From: Prunella strophiata
Taxonomy: Eukaryota > Chordata > Aves > Passeriformes > Prunellidae
Reading direction: 5' to 3'
DNA length: 64,000 nt
Assembly (NCBI GenBank): GCA_036583965.1
Contig: JAZBQD010000034.1
Coordinates: 8,765,040 to 8,829,039 of the forward strand
Shown in pieces: positions 1 through 61,215 of the stretch. The first letter of the stretch is position 1; the number at the start of each line of letters is the position of its first letter. The notes under the pieces were generated by a model, which saw only the letters and a program-made list of their open reading frames with translations, was not told the origin of the DNA and did not search any database. The translations under genes and the position numbers were made by a program.

Positions 1-48705
<48,705 letters not shown>

Positions 48706-49420
48706 CTGCAGGGGAAGAGGGGAAGGTTGTGAGGGCAGAAAATCAAGGAGGTTTCTCAGCAATGTCACCAAAATAAACCTTTTCCGTGAGACAAGCTGCA
48801 GGGTCTCTCTGGACTAGATAATTTTCACACAGGTGGGTGGGTTGGTGAAGACAACCTGTGAAGAACAGGGCTTGTGGCCATGGAGTGCCCTGCCCTTGGT
48901 CTTCACAGACCTGCTTTACTTTTGATAGGAAGAAATTACTCAAAAGAATGAAATCAGTGTCCCCAGGGCTCTGCTGAAGATTTTGCTGCTTCTGGGGTAA
49001 AATGAGTTTTCTGAACATGGAAAACCCTTGGCAGAAAGAGGCTACTGCAGCCCTGGATGCAATTCAGGGAGCAGAAGGAAAACCTTTGCACATCAGCACA
49101 GCCCTCTGTGGCAAACAACTCCAGAGGGAAACCATGGGTTTGACCTCAGCAGCTGAGGAAACCATGCTGAGAGAGCATCTCAGCAAAGGTTCACCAAGGT
49201 TCATTGCAAGCCACAGCACAGCTCCAGGGGGACCTGTCCTGGGGCATGAGCTGCTGGCTCTGAGTCAGAGCCTCTGGCACTGGGAGCAGGTTGGTACTTG
49301 GGAACACAACTCTGGCAATTTCTGGTTTCCTCACAAAGCCATGGAGACAGGGCTGTGAGCCAGTGAGGCACCAGCAGTGTCCTGGGAGGTCTCCACCAGG
49401 AGGGCTTGCTGGGCTCCCTG

Positions 49421-49436
49421 TCTGTCTGTCTGTCCT
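49421..49436. repeat. (CTGT)4 microsatellite
   Basis: Four CTGT units in a row; short and unremarkable. Confidence 0.75.
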
Positions 49437-50800
49437 CAGCCCCTGTGCTGTGCAGGGAGGGCTCCCTTCACGCTGGAGCCCTTCTCTGGAGAGCACTTAA
49501 TGAGATCATGGGAGCTGCTGGGAAAATGCCTGAGGATCTCAGCAAGACAGAGAGAGTTCACACTTTGGGTTGTAAAACTTAGCCCCTGAGATAGTCAGAC
49601 TCATTCAATATCACCCCTGTTTATGCCACATCCCAAGTTACCATCAATAAATCTCCAAGCTGGAGGGGGTGGCAGTGACAGCACTTTTCCTGTGTCAGAA
49701 CTCTTGGCACCAGTGTTTCCTCCTCTTGTCACTCTGACTCTGAAGACCCTTGGCTGTGACATTTATACTGACTCGAACACTTCACACTTCACTCGCCCGC
49801 TCTCCCAACACTCTCCCAAGGCTGAGGAGTTGGATGTGACATTCTGGGGTCCCCTGGCAAGTGCTCTGCACTGCTTGGGAATCCCCTGACCTGATTTCTG
49901 CTGCTCACTGCCAGTACCAAACCTGCAAATGTGGCTGGAGACAGCCTCCTAAACACGAGCTTCTTGCTCCCTTAGCTGGGCTCCATGCGAGCTCTGTCCC
50001 TCCAGCAGGGACCCAAAGTCAATTCTGGCTGGCTTAGAGCCATCCTGGAAAAGATTCCTCACTTTGCTACTGCCAGCACCAAACATTCAGAGGGAAGAGC
50101 AAGAAATCCTACTTCCCACTGTGCAAAGCAAGTCCCTGCTCCCATCTCACCCCTGAAACAAAGCAGTCAGGCATTCTCAGCTCAGAGCTGAGAGTGGAAT
50201 CTCATAAGACTGAAGAAATTGTTTCCTTTGTCTTGGATCTGAGCCCAGTTTTTGGGCATCCCAGTCCCGCAGTTTGTTCGCAGGGTTGCTCATTCTCTTT
50301 TCACTGATTAGCACCTGTGATCTCAGCATTTTCCTCCCACAAGGGAATTTGCCATTCTGTAGGACAGGGACACCTCAGAAAGCCTGAACTGAGATGGAAA
50401 TAACCCCCTCTTCTCTTTATTTTCACAGCAGTGCCTCACTTTGCAATCAGCAATTGTGTCTGCATCAGCTGGAGTCACTGCCCTCATCATGAGAGTGACA
50501 CATTCAGGAAGAAAAGCAGCAGATCCAGATGGAAATAGTCTGAGCATGGTTTCCATGTGACTGGAGCAGTGGGTCTAATAAGCAGTGTGAGATACCATAT
50601 GTGAGAGATCAGAACGTGATCTCCAGAGACCCGGGCTTCAGCCTCACTGAATGATTAAAGAGACATTTTCAGGACAGCTGAACAATCCAGTACAATTAAT
50701 AATCCAGACAATAAACTTAGCTGCCTTGGTTTGTTTTGTTTTAGGCAAGGCATGGCTTCCTTGGATTTCTTTTCTATTCAAAAGGAATCTATAGTTTTTC

Positions 50801-51036
50801 TTTTTTTTTTTTTTTTTTCTTTAACTTTGTGGCTCAGTCACGCTCAGGCATCCCTCCTACACTGTTCTGAGACATCATCAGTGCCAGCATTTGAAACAGA
50901 TTGTACCAATGACAACTGGGAAAGTCAACACTCTTTATCATTAGTAAGTTTGGAAAGAACTCTCTCTTGCTTTGTACTTGCAGGATAAGAGGGGCCATGG
51001 ACAAGGCAGATAATTTGTAAAAAAAAAAAAAAAAAA
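50801..51036. repeat. T18 and A18 runs bracketing 200 bp
   Basis: A run of 18 T (50801-50818) and a run of 18 A (51019-51036) face each other across 200 bases. In RNA they are perfectly complementary and could close a 200-nt loop. The enclosed segment matches no repeat I know. Confidence 0.8.
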
Positions 51037-53235
51037 GGCTTGCCAAGAGTTATCTCCCAAAGAAAAACAAAGAAACTCTTGTGTCAGTTAATCTGGAAAA
51101 ATGAAGAGTGAGAGCTGTAGCCACCTTTCTGGGACTGAACTTGGCATAATGTAAAAGCAGTGGCTGCAAAATTATGTAAATCTCAGGGCTATTTTAAATT
51201 ACAGATGCTCCAAATGAATTTACACAGCAAAGCTAAAAAGAAATTACTTGCTTGTTATTTAATACACTAAGAGACTGCTGGAACTCCTTACATTTCCTTT
51301 AATCATTTTATGAAGCAAATTTGTTAATTATTCTGTTCTCATTTGATTGCTCTGCAACTTCCTAATAATCTACTACTAAGAATTGTAAAACTTAAGTAGA
51401 GGAAGCAAATATTTTAAGCTCTCTTTGGTTTTTTAGTGATGAGCAGTCACTAGCCTCTGACTGATGGATTTCTAAAAAGATTGAGAAACATAAAGGGGAT
51501 GAAGATTGTGCTGGAATGCAAGGTGCAAGAAGTTGAGCTCTTCTGGTCAATTGGCTGGTGACAGCATCACCCTTTCCTTGTGCTGGTTATCTGTGAGCAG
51601 CTGGCTGGCCCCAGCCCAGCTTTTCCTGCAGAGAGAGCTGCAGTCAGCCTGGAGACCAGCTCCAGCAGCTGAATTTGGACAGTTCCACCTCAAGCTCCTT
51701 CCTGCAGGCAGGAATCTGGGTGAAATCCAACAGCAGAAATGTTTGCCTGTCCCAGCATGTGAGCATGAGTGAGGAGGGTTTGCTTGGAGGCAAATGCAGA
51801 TATCTGTGGCTGTTTGCATGTGCTGTTTGTGGCCTCTGGGCTGCAGGGTGGGAAAGGACAGAGAACATCACTTCTGGGCTGTACCTGTGCTTGTATCCTA
51901 CACTGAATTTATAATTTATTACAGAAGAGTTTCCCTCTAGAGCAGCCCTTGCAAAACATAGTCCATAATGACTGATAACTGTGGCAACTACTGCTGTGCT
52001 CTCCCTGATCAGTCTTGTTTAATTGATCAGTTTGGGATTTATGGCTGAGGCATTCCCAGTGTGTGCTGCACCAGGCCCCATGGACACCCCATGATCCCTC
52101 CTTCTCCAGGCACAGGATTTCTCCCTGAGATCTCTAGTGCTGTTCAACAAGGAAAATTAGGTAAAAGCAGAGGCATTAACAAGATTGTCACCTGGTTATG
52201 CTGAAGAGACAATCCAGTGAGGACCACCTGCTCTCTGGACACACCTCTGCAGAGTGCCTGTGGCAGCCAGGTGAGGTGAGAGCTCATCTGACTGCTCTAA
52301 AAGCTTTTCTAACTTACAGCAAAAGTCAAAATAGACTGTAAAATAGTTAAAAAGTGACTGATGTTGTAGAACAAGCAGGGGAGGCTGGCCCTCTCCCCCT
52401 GTGGAATGGTAGCCACCAGGGAGCTGATGTGTCCTTGAATTCAGATGAGGAAAAAGGCATTTGTGATTCACTCACTTGGAATCCACAGACTCCAGGATTT
52501 CTAGTCCTTGCAGTGCTTCTCAAAAGCTCTCTTTTCATATGGAAATATTCAAGGTAAAGAATGTACATCAGAGACAAACACTGATTTTACTGAGAGCACA
52601 CACAGGAGAGGACACTTATTTGGGAGATGAAGAGAGGCAGCTCTGGCCACCTTTGCAGATGCTTCCAAGAAAGAGAAAAATACATCAGTAAATACATCAA
52701 CACTCACAACTTTAAATTGCACATTTTCTCTGTGGGAGAGGAAAGCAAAAGAGGTGTTTTGAGTCTGTAAAAATTCATGGTAGAACTTTTTTTTTGGCTG
52801 CAGCTCTTAACCAGAGCAAGAAGATGAACAAGATTGATTTCTGCATTGGGAGAATCAGAGGAATTTTGCAAGTGGGTGCTTGACCTGATCCATGCTGTTG
52901 TGAGTGAAAGGCAGATGTCAGATAAAACAGATTTCTCTTTTAGGTTTTGGTTAAAGAAGATAACCCAAAAAGTTTCTCTCAGAAACCATCACCACAAAGA
53001 GGGGCTGAAATAGTCTTAGGATTTGAGGTGGGAGGAAGGGCAAATGGGCTGCACAGAAGGATGGAAATGAGGATTTGGTCTCCAGCAGTGAAAACTGTGC
53101 ATTCTGCTGAGAATCTGCAAACAAGACTGCAAAAAGGAACTGCTCTCCAGGGACACAGCTGGGGAGGAAGCCTGGTAGGAGATCCTGGCAACTGCTCATC
53201 TGCCATCTCCTTTAGAAGCAGAATTTTCACCATTT

Positions 53236-53345
53236 CACTGAGTTTAAGACTAGAAAGGGACATTAGATCATTTCTACTGACTTGTTGTATCTCATGGACT
53301 ATTAAGTTTCACCCAGCTACCCCTGGAGGGAGCCAATAATATGGC
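53236..53345 (-). mobile_element. Ancient amniote CR1-type LINE remnant
   Basis: The plus strand reads GACTAGAAAGGGACATTAGA, then TCATTTCTACTGACTTGTTG, then ATTAAGTTTCACCCAGCTAC and CCCTGGAGGGAGCC. This order (agaaggGACCATTAGATCAT, a ctGAC..cctgTAT block, ATTAAaTTTCACCCAGtTAC) matches my memory of an old CR1-type element common in turtles and crocodilians, in reverse complement. It differs from the younger CR1 copies in intron 11. Only about 110 bp remain. Confidence 0.65.
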
Positions 53346-53670
53346 TTAGTTGACTCTTAGGAGATTCAGCTGCTGCATGTGCCTCTGTCAGAGAACAGAA
53401 GTAGCAGAGACAGTGCTAATACCCAAAGCCACAAGAGTGGTAAAAAACCTGATTAAATGAAATATCCCCAGATGTTCCTCAGAAATGACTCATGTTGTCA
53501 CTTGAAAAAGGGAACAGGCAGCCCAGATGGTCCCTGCCAGATCTCAGAGGCCTTCCTGACCCTGGAGAATGCCATGGCATCTAGGAGGGAAGACACTGCA
53601 TCTTTTCCAGGAAAGCTATTCCTATGATGCTGAGCTGCACATGTGACCAAATTATTCCCCTCAGCCCAAA

Positions 53671-53828
53671 CAAAAAAACCCAAAAAACAAAAACAAAAAC
53701 AAAAAAAAAAAACCCACCAAAACAAAACAAACAAAAAACCACCCCAAAACAAAACAAATAAAACCCCAAAAAACAAAAACAAAACACAAAAAAAGAAAAA
53801 AAAACCACCACAACCAAACCAAAACAAT
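53671..53828. repeat. A/C-only low-complexity tract
   Basis: About 160 bases consist almost entirely of A-runs broken by C, CC or CCCC on the plus strand (words AAAACAAAAC and AACCACCCC). It produces long artefactual Lys/Asn/Gln/Pro or Phe/Val/Leu frames. Its composition resembles the tract at 15289-15392. Confidence 0.92.
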
Positions 53829-56040
53829 TAGAGAAAATATAGATTCCAAAATAAGAAGAAATCTTTGAAACCACTCAACCCAGTACATACCAAAATGAAA
53901 AAAGTGCCTTTTAAAAATTGTGAGGTAAGTGTGGCCAGACTTTGAGGGTAATAAAACAGTGACCTCAGTTATGTCAGTTATCCTCTGCAAGCTATGCAAC
54001 ATGAGCCCTGCAATGCCTACAGCCCCAATACCATCTTCACGTGCCCAAACCTCCTGGGACACAGAACCAACAGCCTCACTTGCAGCAGAACATACTCATT
54101 GACAACAGTGGTGTCAAGAAGCAGCTCCCACACGCTTCCCTTTGCTCACTTGGAGTGTGCTTGTGCACATGTGGGAAAGAGGAGGGAGGAAATGCATGAA
54201 TAATTCATTCTCAGCATGCCCTGCCTGGAGGCGACCCTCACACGGTGATGGAGAGCCTGACACCAGGTTGGCAAAGCTGGTGGGGCTCCAAGGCAAGAGC
54301 TGTGCTGCAATTAGGCTCAGCTCAGCTTTCCTGCCGAGTGTTTGTCCTCACAGCTCTGCTCGGTGGCGTGGGTGCCGGAGCGCGTCTCTCCAGCACATCC
54401 CAACGACAGCATGTTCCCACAGATTTCTGCAGCAGGGGAAAGCCAAACAGATTCTGCACTCCCCCATTGTTCCACTCGTGTATTTAGCTGACAGCAGATA
54501 TGTCCCACATATTTGATCAACTGCAAATCAGGCTGATGTGCTATCACAAGGAATCCGTGTTTTTCTTTCAAATGTATGAAAGGCACAGAACAGTGCTCCC
54601 TTCCATCATTTCCCTGCACTGCTGCTCTGATGATCCTGGAAGCTGGAAAGTAGTGCTGGTTTTTACATAAAGATCTTTCCTTCCTTCATATTTAAACAAT
54701 AATCTGTGTCTGTAGAGCTGCTCATAAATGCATATGCTGATAACTTCAGTTTTTTCAGTGAAGTTTGCTGGCCTAACAAACAAGCCGTAGTTTGCCTGGC
54801 TGACAAATTATAAGTTTCTTTTGAGATCAAATTGGATTTGGGGTACTTCTGTCTCACACACCACTGAGTTTTAGGAAACAGAAATAGCGTGGTGGTTTGG
54901 TCACCAAAAATTCACAACATGGACTCTCGGTTATTTAAATGAACTTTTGAATTAAAATCATGGTGGTGGAAGATACAGTCATGGGGAGTTGACTTAAATC
55001 TCTCTAAAGGACCAATTGAAGGTCCTTGCTCTTCCACTTGTGTACTTCACATCTTGAAACCTCTTTTTATTTTTCTACTAGAGTCTTTGAATGCAGTTCT
55101 TATCCAGTGTGACTACAAAACAGAACTAAAAAAAAATCCAAATATCAAAGGTCTTAATGAGGTCACTGAACTTGTTGAAATAAGGGAAAAAGGAAATGAT
55201 GTTTGTGTCAAGATTCTACTTGCTTGCTTTATTTGTTTTTAAAAGTGTTTTTACTTTGGGGTTGCTAATACTTTGTTGAGTCACATATAACCAAGAATTA
55301 AATATATTGAAGGCTTTACAGTCAACACAAACTATTTCTGAGCACTTTTAATAGGAATTAGATGCAAATCCCTATGTGGAAGACACTGAGATGAGAAGCA
55401 TAAGGAAGAGGGTCTCATTTCTTCTGTGGGTAGAATTAGATTATTATTCTAATAGGGACAGTTTGGTTAATGAGGATCCTGTGGTTAACAGATCAGATTA
55501 TGTGTAAGGAGAAATGGGTCCATTGCCATCTCTGTGTCAGGTTTGTTATTTAATCATGGTTTGGATCTTTACTTGTGAGGCAACTGCTTTGCTCTGAGCC
55601 CATCTGTTCCAGTCCCTTTGGTCAGAGGCTGACTTTTGCACTGTGCTCCTACAGACCCAAAAAAGGACCCATTTCTGCTCATAAGAGTCATTTCTGAGCT
55701 GGCAGCACTGATGCCATGCTCTCAAGCTGTGTAAGGCTCTTGTTGTTCACTGCCTTCATCTCTGCAGTGTCCCATACCAGAGCCACAGCTTTTCCACAGC
55801 ACCCTCTGCTTTCATAACTTAAAACCACAAAAGATGTGCAAAAGGGCTCTGGTGCCTGGAAAAAACTCTGCATTTTTCAGCTCTAATAGAAGATTTGACC
55901 TTTACACCTTGACTCTTTGTTTAAATGGGAGTGTTTTCCTCCATGCCAGTCTGGCTCCTTTCTGGGGGAAAGCTAACAAATCCATTTGGGATACAGTCTT
56001 CTGAGAGCCTTTTGCAGCACATTTTGTCTTTGAAAATCTT

Positions 56041-56082
56041 AGACTCATTGAATGGTTTGGCTTGGAAGAGACCTTAAAGATG
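56041..56082 (-). mobile_element. Short CR1 3'-end fragment
   Basis: The plus strand reads AGACTCATTGAATGGTTTGG and then CTTGGAAGAGACCTTAAAGA. This closely follows the reverse complement of the terminal 40 bp of avian CR1 (tCATaGAATGGTTTGGgTTGGAAGgGACCTTAAAGAT). Similarity is lost immediately afterwards, so only the extreme 3' end is left. Confidence 0.75.
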
Positions 56083-59000
56083 TGCCAGAACTGTCTGACA
56101 CTGTCATCAGGTCTGCTGGGCAGTCTGGCTTTTTGCTGTGTCCAGAAAGAACCCAGCAGAAAACGCTGCTGTGCTGGGTTCCCTTGGAGCAGCAGGAGCT
56201 CTGCAAAAGCAGCTGAACTCTCTTAACCCACAACCCTCACCTTGAGCTCCCCTGCAGCTGCTCTAGAGGGAAGGAGTGATCCCTCACAGGGCCCCCAGCT
56301 GCAGATGGATCTTCCCAGGGACCCACGGACTCAGGAGGACCAGAGATCCCTGCTCTCATCTAACCTTCCTCAGTGAAATTGAGAACTCATAATTTGTCCT
56401 CATTGAACTCTCTGTGTCTGAAGCAGAGACATAAATATTAAAGCAAGATTACTACAAATGGAAAAGCTACAGCGACGTTGTAAAAGGAGATGAGGAATGA
56501 GGGTTGAACCAATTTTCCTTCTGCTTTTTTATTAGATGGCCTTTTGTATTATATTGGTCCTTCTGAAGACAGTGCTGTACAAGGGAAACTAAGTACAGGA
56601 TCATGGTGTGGATTCTGCTGGGCAACATGAACAACAACAGAGGGAAAGAACAGAGCACCAAACCCCCAGCATGTCAATACAGCACACAGCACACCTCTCA
56701 GTTCAGCACAGCATTTAATTCTGGGCTGTAAGTGCTGGATTTTTAAAACAGTAGAAAGAGGGGATGAGGAGTGGGAGGGGGGAAGATAAGCAGTGCCAGA
56801 AAGCAAACGTGTCTCATAGAGAAGGTCTTGCTGCAGATGAAGTACATTTTGTCTTCAATAGCTCCTTTTCTTTCCCTAATACATTACATTGGTTCATAGA
56901 CATTGAAGCCTCAGACTGTCTTCAGTGCAAGCCTCAGGTTCTGGTGGGGATTTTGTAAGGGCCTGTCTTGAAACTGTCTGCAAAACTTTATACTTACCAA
57001 GGCCAAAGATCCTTCAAAGAGAACCTCTCACACACAGGACAGAGCACCATGTCCCTGGGGGCTTGAAGTGCTGAGAGGTACCCAAAGCCACCAGCTGACA
57101 TGTTATTTATAAACCTTCACATCTTCTATCCACTTTCAGGGGTACTTTACAGGTATCTGCTGAGTTAGCAAAGCAGATGCTCCAAAACCTACATGTGCTA
57201 TCACTGCCCCAAAAGTGCCAGCTCTTCTGCAGTCCCTGGAGCCATTATTTTTCTGGAAATAGGAGAGAAAGGCACAAACCCAACAAACTACTCTCAGCAC
57301 ACAAGGATTAAGCCCCAGAGCACAACCCTTTTGTGTTACTTGGCTACACATTGTGTTCACCTGAGGTCTGTGAAAGCACCAATGGTTTTGAAACATATTT
57401 AACATCTCAGCAAGGGCTGAGTTTGGTGCAGAATGACAAGATCCTTTGACATCTGAGAGTGCTGGTTTTTCTGGGTTTAAGTGCCTCCCTTGGTGGCTCT
57501 TTGCTATAGTAATGTCTTGTAGGGTTTTTATTTTCCCCTTCTACATTAATGTTCCGTTACATTGTGCTCACAGCTTTGTTCAGAGCTACTTAATGTCAGG
57601 GGGAATATTACCATTTCTTCCCTCTCATTAGAACAGCTTTAATCCTGTCTGTACTGTGAGGGCAATAAATGATGAAAGTTACAACATTTTGATTTCTGCA
57701 GTGCCTCAGAGCACCAGGTTTTGTGGAAAATCCCAAACAAACAAGTTTAAGCTCGAGATCTTTTCAACTCAGTGGGAGACTGTGTTGTCTGGGGAGCAGG
57801 GAGGCAGAAGTGTGGCAGATGGTGAGATCTGGACCTATGGTTTGCAGTTTTATGGGCTCTGGTGGAACTTGAGTGCGAGTTGCTCGCCGTGGGTGGTGGA
57901 ACAAACAGTTTACATGAAGTGCATCCAGTCAGGGTGCCCAGATGGAGCTTCTGCAAAGGGGATACTTCAACCAGAGCTGCAAGCAGCTCTAGAGGCCAGT
58001 TCCCTCTCGTGGGAGGTGAAGACATCCATCCCTCTGAGTGATGTGAATGGGGGGGATGCAGGAACTGGGAAAACTCTTCTCTGCCCCACTGCTCCCACAA
58101 ATCTGTGGGTAGATGTGGAGCCCCTTGGGAATGTGACACAAAATACCAAATATCAGCCTGGTTACTCAACAAGACCTTCAGCACAAATAAAGTGGAATTT
58201 GAGATTTTTTCAAAAACATCTTAGGTGAAATTTGTGTTATCAGCATGACAGAGGGGACTTTTAAAGCTACAGGCTTCTCCTGAAGCTGCACTTGGACCCA
58301 CAAAAGTCATCTCCAATAGCAAACTCACAGGACTGAGGAAAGGACCAAGGTGTGGGAAGAAACTGCAAAGCACATCACCAGTTATACAAAATGACCTTAG
58401 ATACACATCCTTTTGCCTAAAAGACCATTGGGCAACCAAATCCCTTTAGTGTTAGTGACAGGGGATACCAAATACAAAGCAAAACTTCAGGAAAGGCTTT
58501 TCAACTGGATGCTTTACTTGCAGAGCTTGATATATCACAGTAAAGATTTATGCTAATGAAAAATAAAAAATCATCAACTCTACAGTTGATGGCCAGTGAA
58601 GACACCAGGAGCCTCTCAGTTATCCTGCTGTAGGATTGAGAAAATACCCTGGAAAATGGGATATGTGGCTTAGGGAGAAGAATGTTAGAGCATCCTTAAC
58701 ATTAGGAAAACACTGAGATCCCTTCCTGACGTGCCTACTTACAAGCAAACACCTTCCCTACTGATTTCTATTCTGGGAGAATTTTTAGGCTGCTGGAGAA
58801 AGAGACTCTCTAGTGAGCTGCAGAAAGCAAGAGAGATCATGTAAAACACTCTACATAAATGCAAATTGCAGGGAGGCCAACCAGAGCACAGGAAGGGGAG
58901 TTGCTGCAAACCTGGGGGTTGTTCATCATTGCAGAGCAGTGACACTGCACTCACAGATGCAGGTTCTGCCTCAAGCAGTCACTCAGTGCAAACCAAAGCT

Positions 59001-61150
59001 GATGACATGATTTAGGCAGCTGGTGAGAAAACCCCACTGCTTCTCAGCAGAAACTTTACCTGTAAAATATTATTTAGACAGAAAGGCAGCAGCAGACTGG
59101 GGGATGCTAATTTGTACCACTTCTCACAGGCATCAGAGACTCTTTCACCAGGTGTTGCTCAACACTTCTGTTGGCATTACAGAGAAATGGCTCTAATGAA
59201 ATCCATTTGTTCATGAAACCAGGATCACTTGCCAGCCAGGGGCATGCAGGTCTTGCACAGAGAGGCACCAGGAGCACCAGCTTTTCAAGGAGTGGAAACA
59301 TTCCTCAGATTTGACAAATGTTGTGTAAGACAGCTGAGCCATGGAAAGCTTCACACTTCAGGTGTTGGACTTGCTTCCCACAAGGAAAACTGGGAAACAA
59401 CACCATGTACTGGACTCTAACTGCACAGCTGAAGGGAACACATGGATGGCTAAAGGTATAATTAACCTAATTAAGGCACCATTTATTCCAGAAGCCTCTG
59501 GGGAAAAGGCAGGTGGAACTTCCAGCAACAAGACAAAGTTGGCAGGGCAGAGGCTGCTGCCACTGGTGGGAAGAACCCAAATAAAAACTTTGTGTGAAAG
59601 AACAGGCAAAAAAGAAACATCCCTGAGACAGGTTTTTTCCCTTAGTGTTCACAGGAAGCCTGAGGTGCAATCTAAAACCTGTGATTTTACACCTCTGGGA
59701 CTGTCCTACCTAACCTGTGAGGGCTGTGATTTTCTTCTCTCTGTACTTCAACCCACTTTCAGTGCTGAATGTGGCGGAGAGGAGTGTGCAGTGTAGCCTT
59801 CACTTCGAGCTCCTGATCCTCCTGCTGGAGTAAAGATTCATTTCCCTGTGAGAGAAATTCTTTCTGGCTGCCTGTATTTAACATGGCAGTGAACATCTGC
59901 AGTTGTATTTCCAAAGAGTTTGTTGTGATCATTCCTCTGCACTGCTAGTCCTGACAGTAGAGCAATGTCAGCTGACAGCCTCAGTGGCATTTCCAAAACA
60001 TGCTTGAATTACTGAGTTGATTGCTGTGTCCCTTTAAAGAAGAGATGTTGGCATGATCTTTAGGTGATCTGGGTGTGTAAGAAAGCCACATGGTGCATGC
60101 AACCTCTGAAAATTAGGCTTTTGCTAATGTATACTGAAAGCTTTTCTCCTGTGACAATTTTACCAGTGCACTCCTGAGGAAAGATGCTTTCCTGGCATTG
60201 TCTGAGGAGCAAGGGAAGAACTGGGGTGTCATGTGCAGGTTTAGGCTGACAGAGTCAACCTCTGTCCATGTGCACCTTGCACCACCCTGATGGGGCAGCT
60301 GTAAATCCATGGCTGTAATCCACTTGCATCCTCCTGCAAACTTCTTTCTTGAACCTCTCATGTAAAGAGAGTTGGGAAAATCATCAGCTTTCTGCCTGGC
60401 TAGAAATATTAGTCTGTGCAGTATAAGTAAGACAGCTAAGAAAAATTTTATTTCAGTGTAGGAAAGTTGTCTACATTATAGTTTCCCTGGTAACTACATT
60501 GAGGCCAACAGAATTACACTGGTCTAGCTTTGTCAGGTGGGAAACACATCATGTTTCCTGCAGGAGGCTGCAGGGATACAGCACCTGATTTGTGGGTGCA
60601 CTCAGCTGTGACTCGCTTGTGAAGTGTGCTTGCTTCATGTCTGCTTGAGCACAGGTCACCAGGTCCTCCTCAGAAGCATCCTCAGGCATGAAACCAAAAG
60701 GAATTTGTGATAAAAGACCCTTGAGAAACTTTTCTTGACATCCTTATTGGAAAAATCCTTCAAAGCGAATGGATGGGAAATAGCAAAACCCTGAGGAGCT
60801 GTGAAAGCTGGATGGGAGAGAAGAACGGGGGAAAGGAGAGGCAAGCTTGAGGTTCACTGATGGGAGAACAGCCATTTAAATTTCAAAATCAATTGCAGCT
60901 TTGAAAGAGAAAAACAAGGATGAAAGAGAGTGTGAAGGGGGGCTGTGTGTGGATGCATTCAGAGATTCAAGGGTCAGGTGCCTTTTTCTGGCAGGTGGGG
61001 GAGGAACATGGGCATCAACACCTGGATCACTGTTTTTCCTCTCTCTGAATGGAAAAAGTAACATTTCCCCCTCTTTAATGCTGACAAGTTTTGCCTAAGA
61101 TGGGTTTTTCCAAACCTCACTGCTTGAAACTTAAAGATTAAAAACCATTA

Positions 61151-61215
61151 AGGTTTTTAACCTCATTTCACAGCTGGACAGACTGAGGCAGCCACCTGTG
61201 CAGAGACACACAACC
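61151..61215 (-). mobile_element. Possible MIR-like remnant
   Basis: TTAACCTCATTTCACAGCTG followed by GACAGACTGAGGCAGCCACC resembles the reverse-complement MIR motif CCTCATTTTACAGATGAGGA then AACTGAGGC. It is short and diverged; chance similarity is not excluded. Confidence 0.4.

Noticed and set aside
53498..54062. Phe/Val/Leu-rich frames resembling membrane proteins
   Set aside because: They are translations of the A/C-only tract; the hydrophobic look is an artefact of T/G-only codons. The same applies to 15195-15604.
57656..58228. 190-codon plus-strand open frame in intron 2
   Set aside because: No recognisable domain, no splice context, and composition like its surroundings. Treated as a chance frame; only species comparison would change this.
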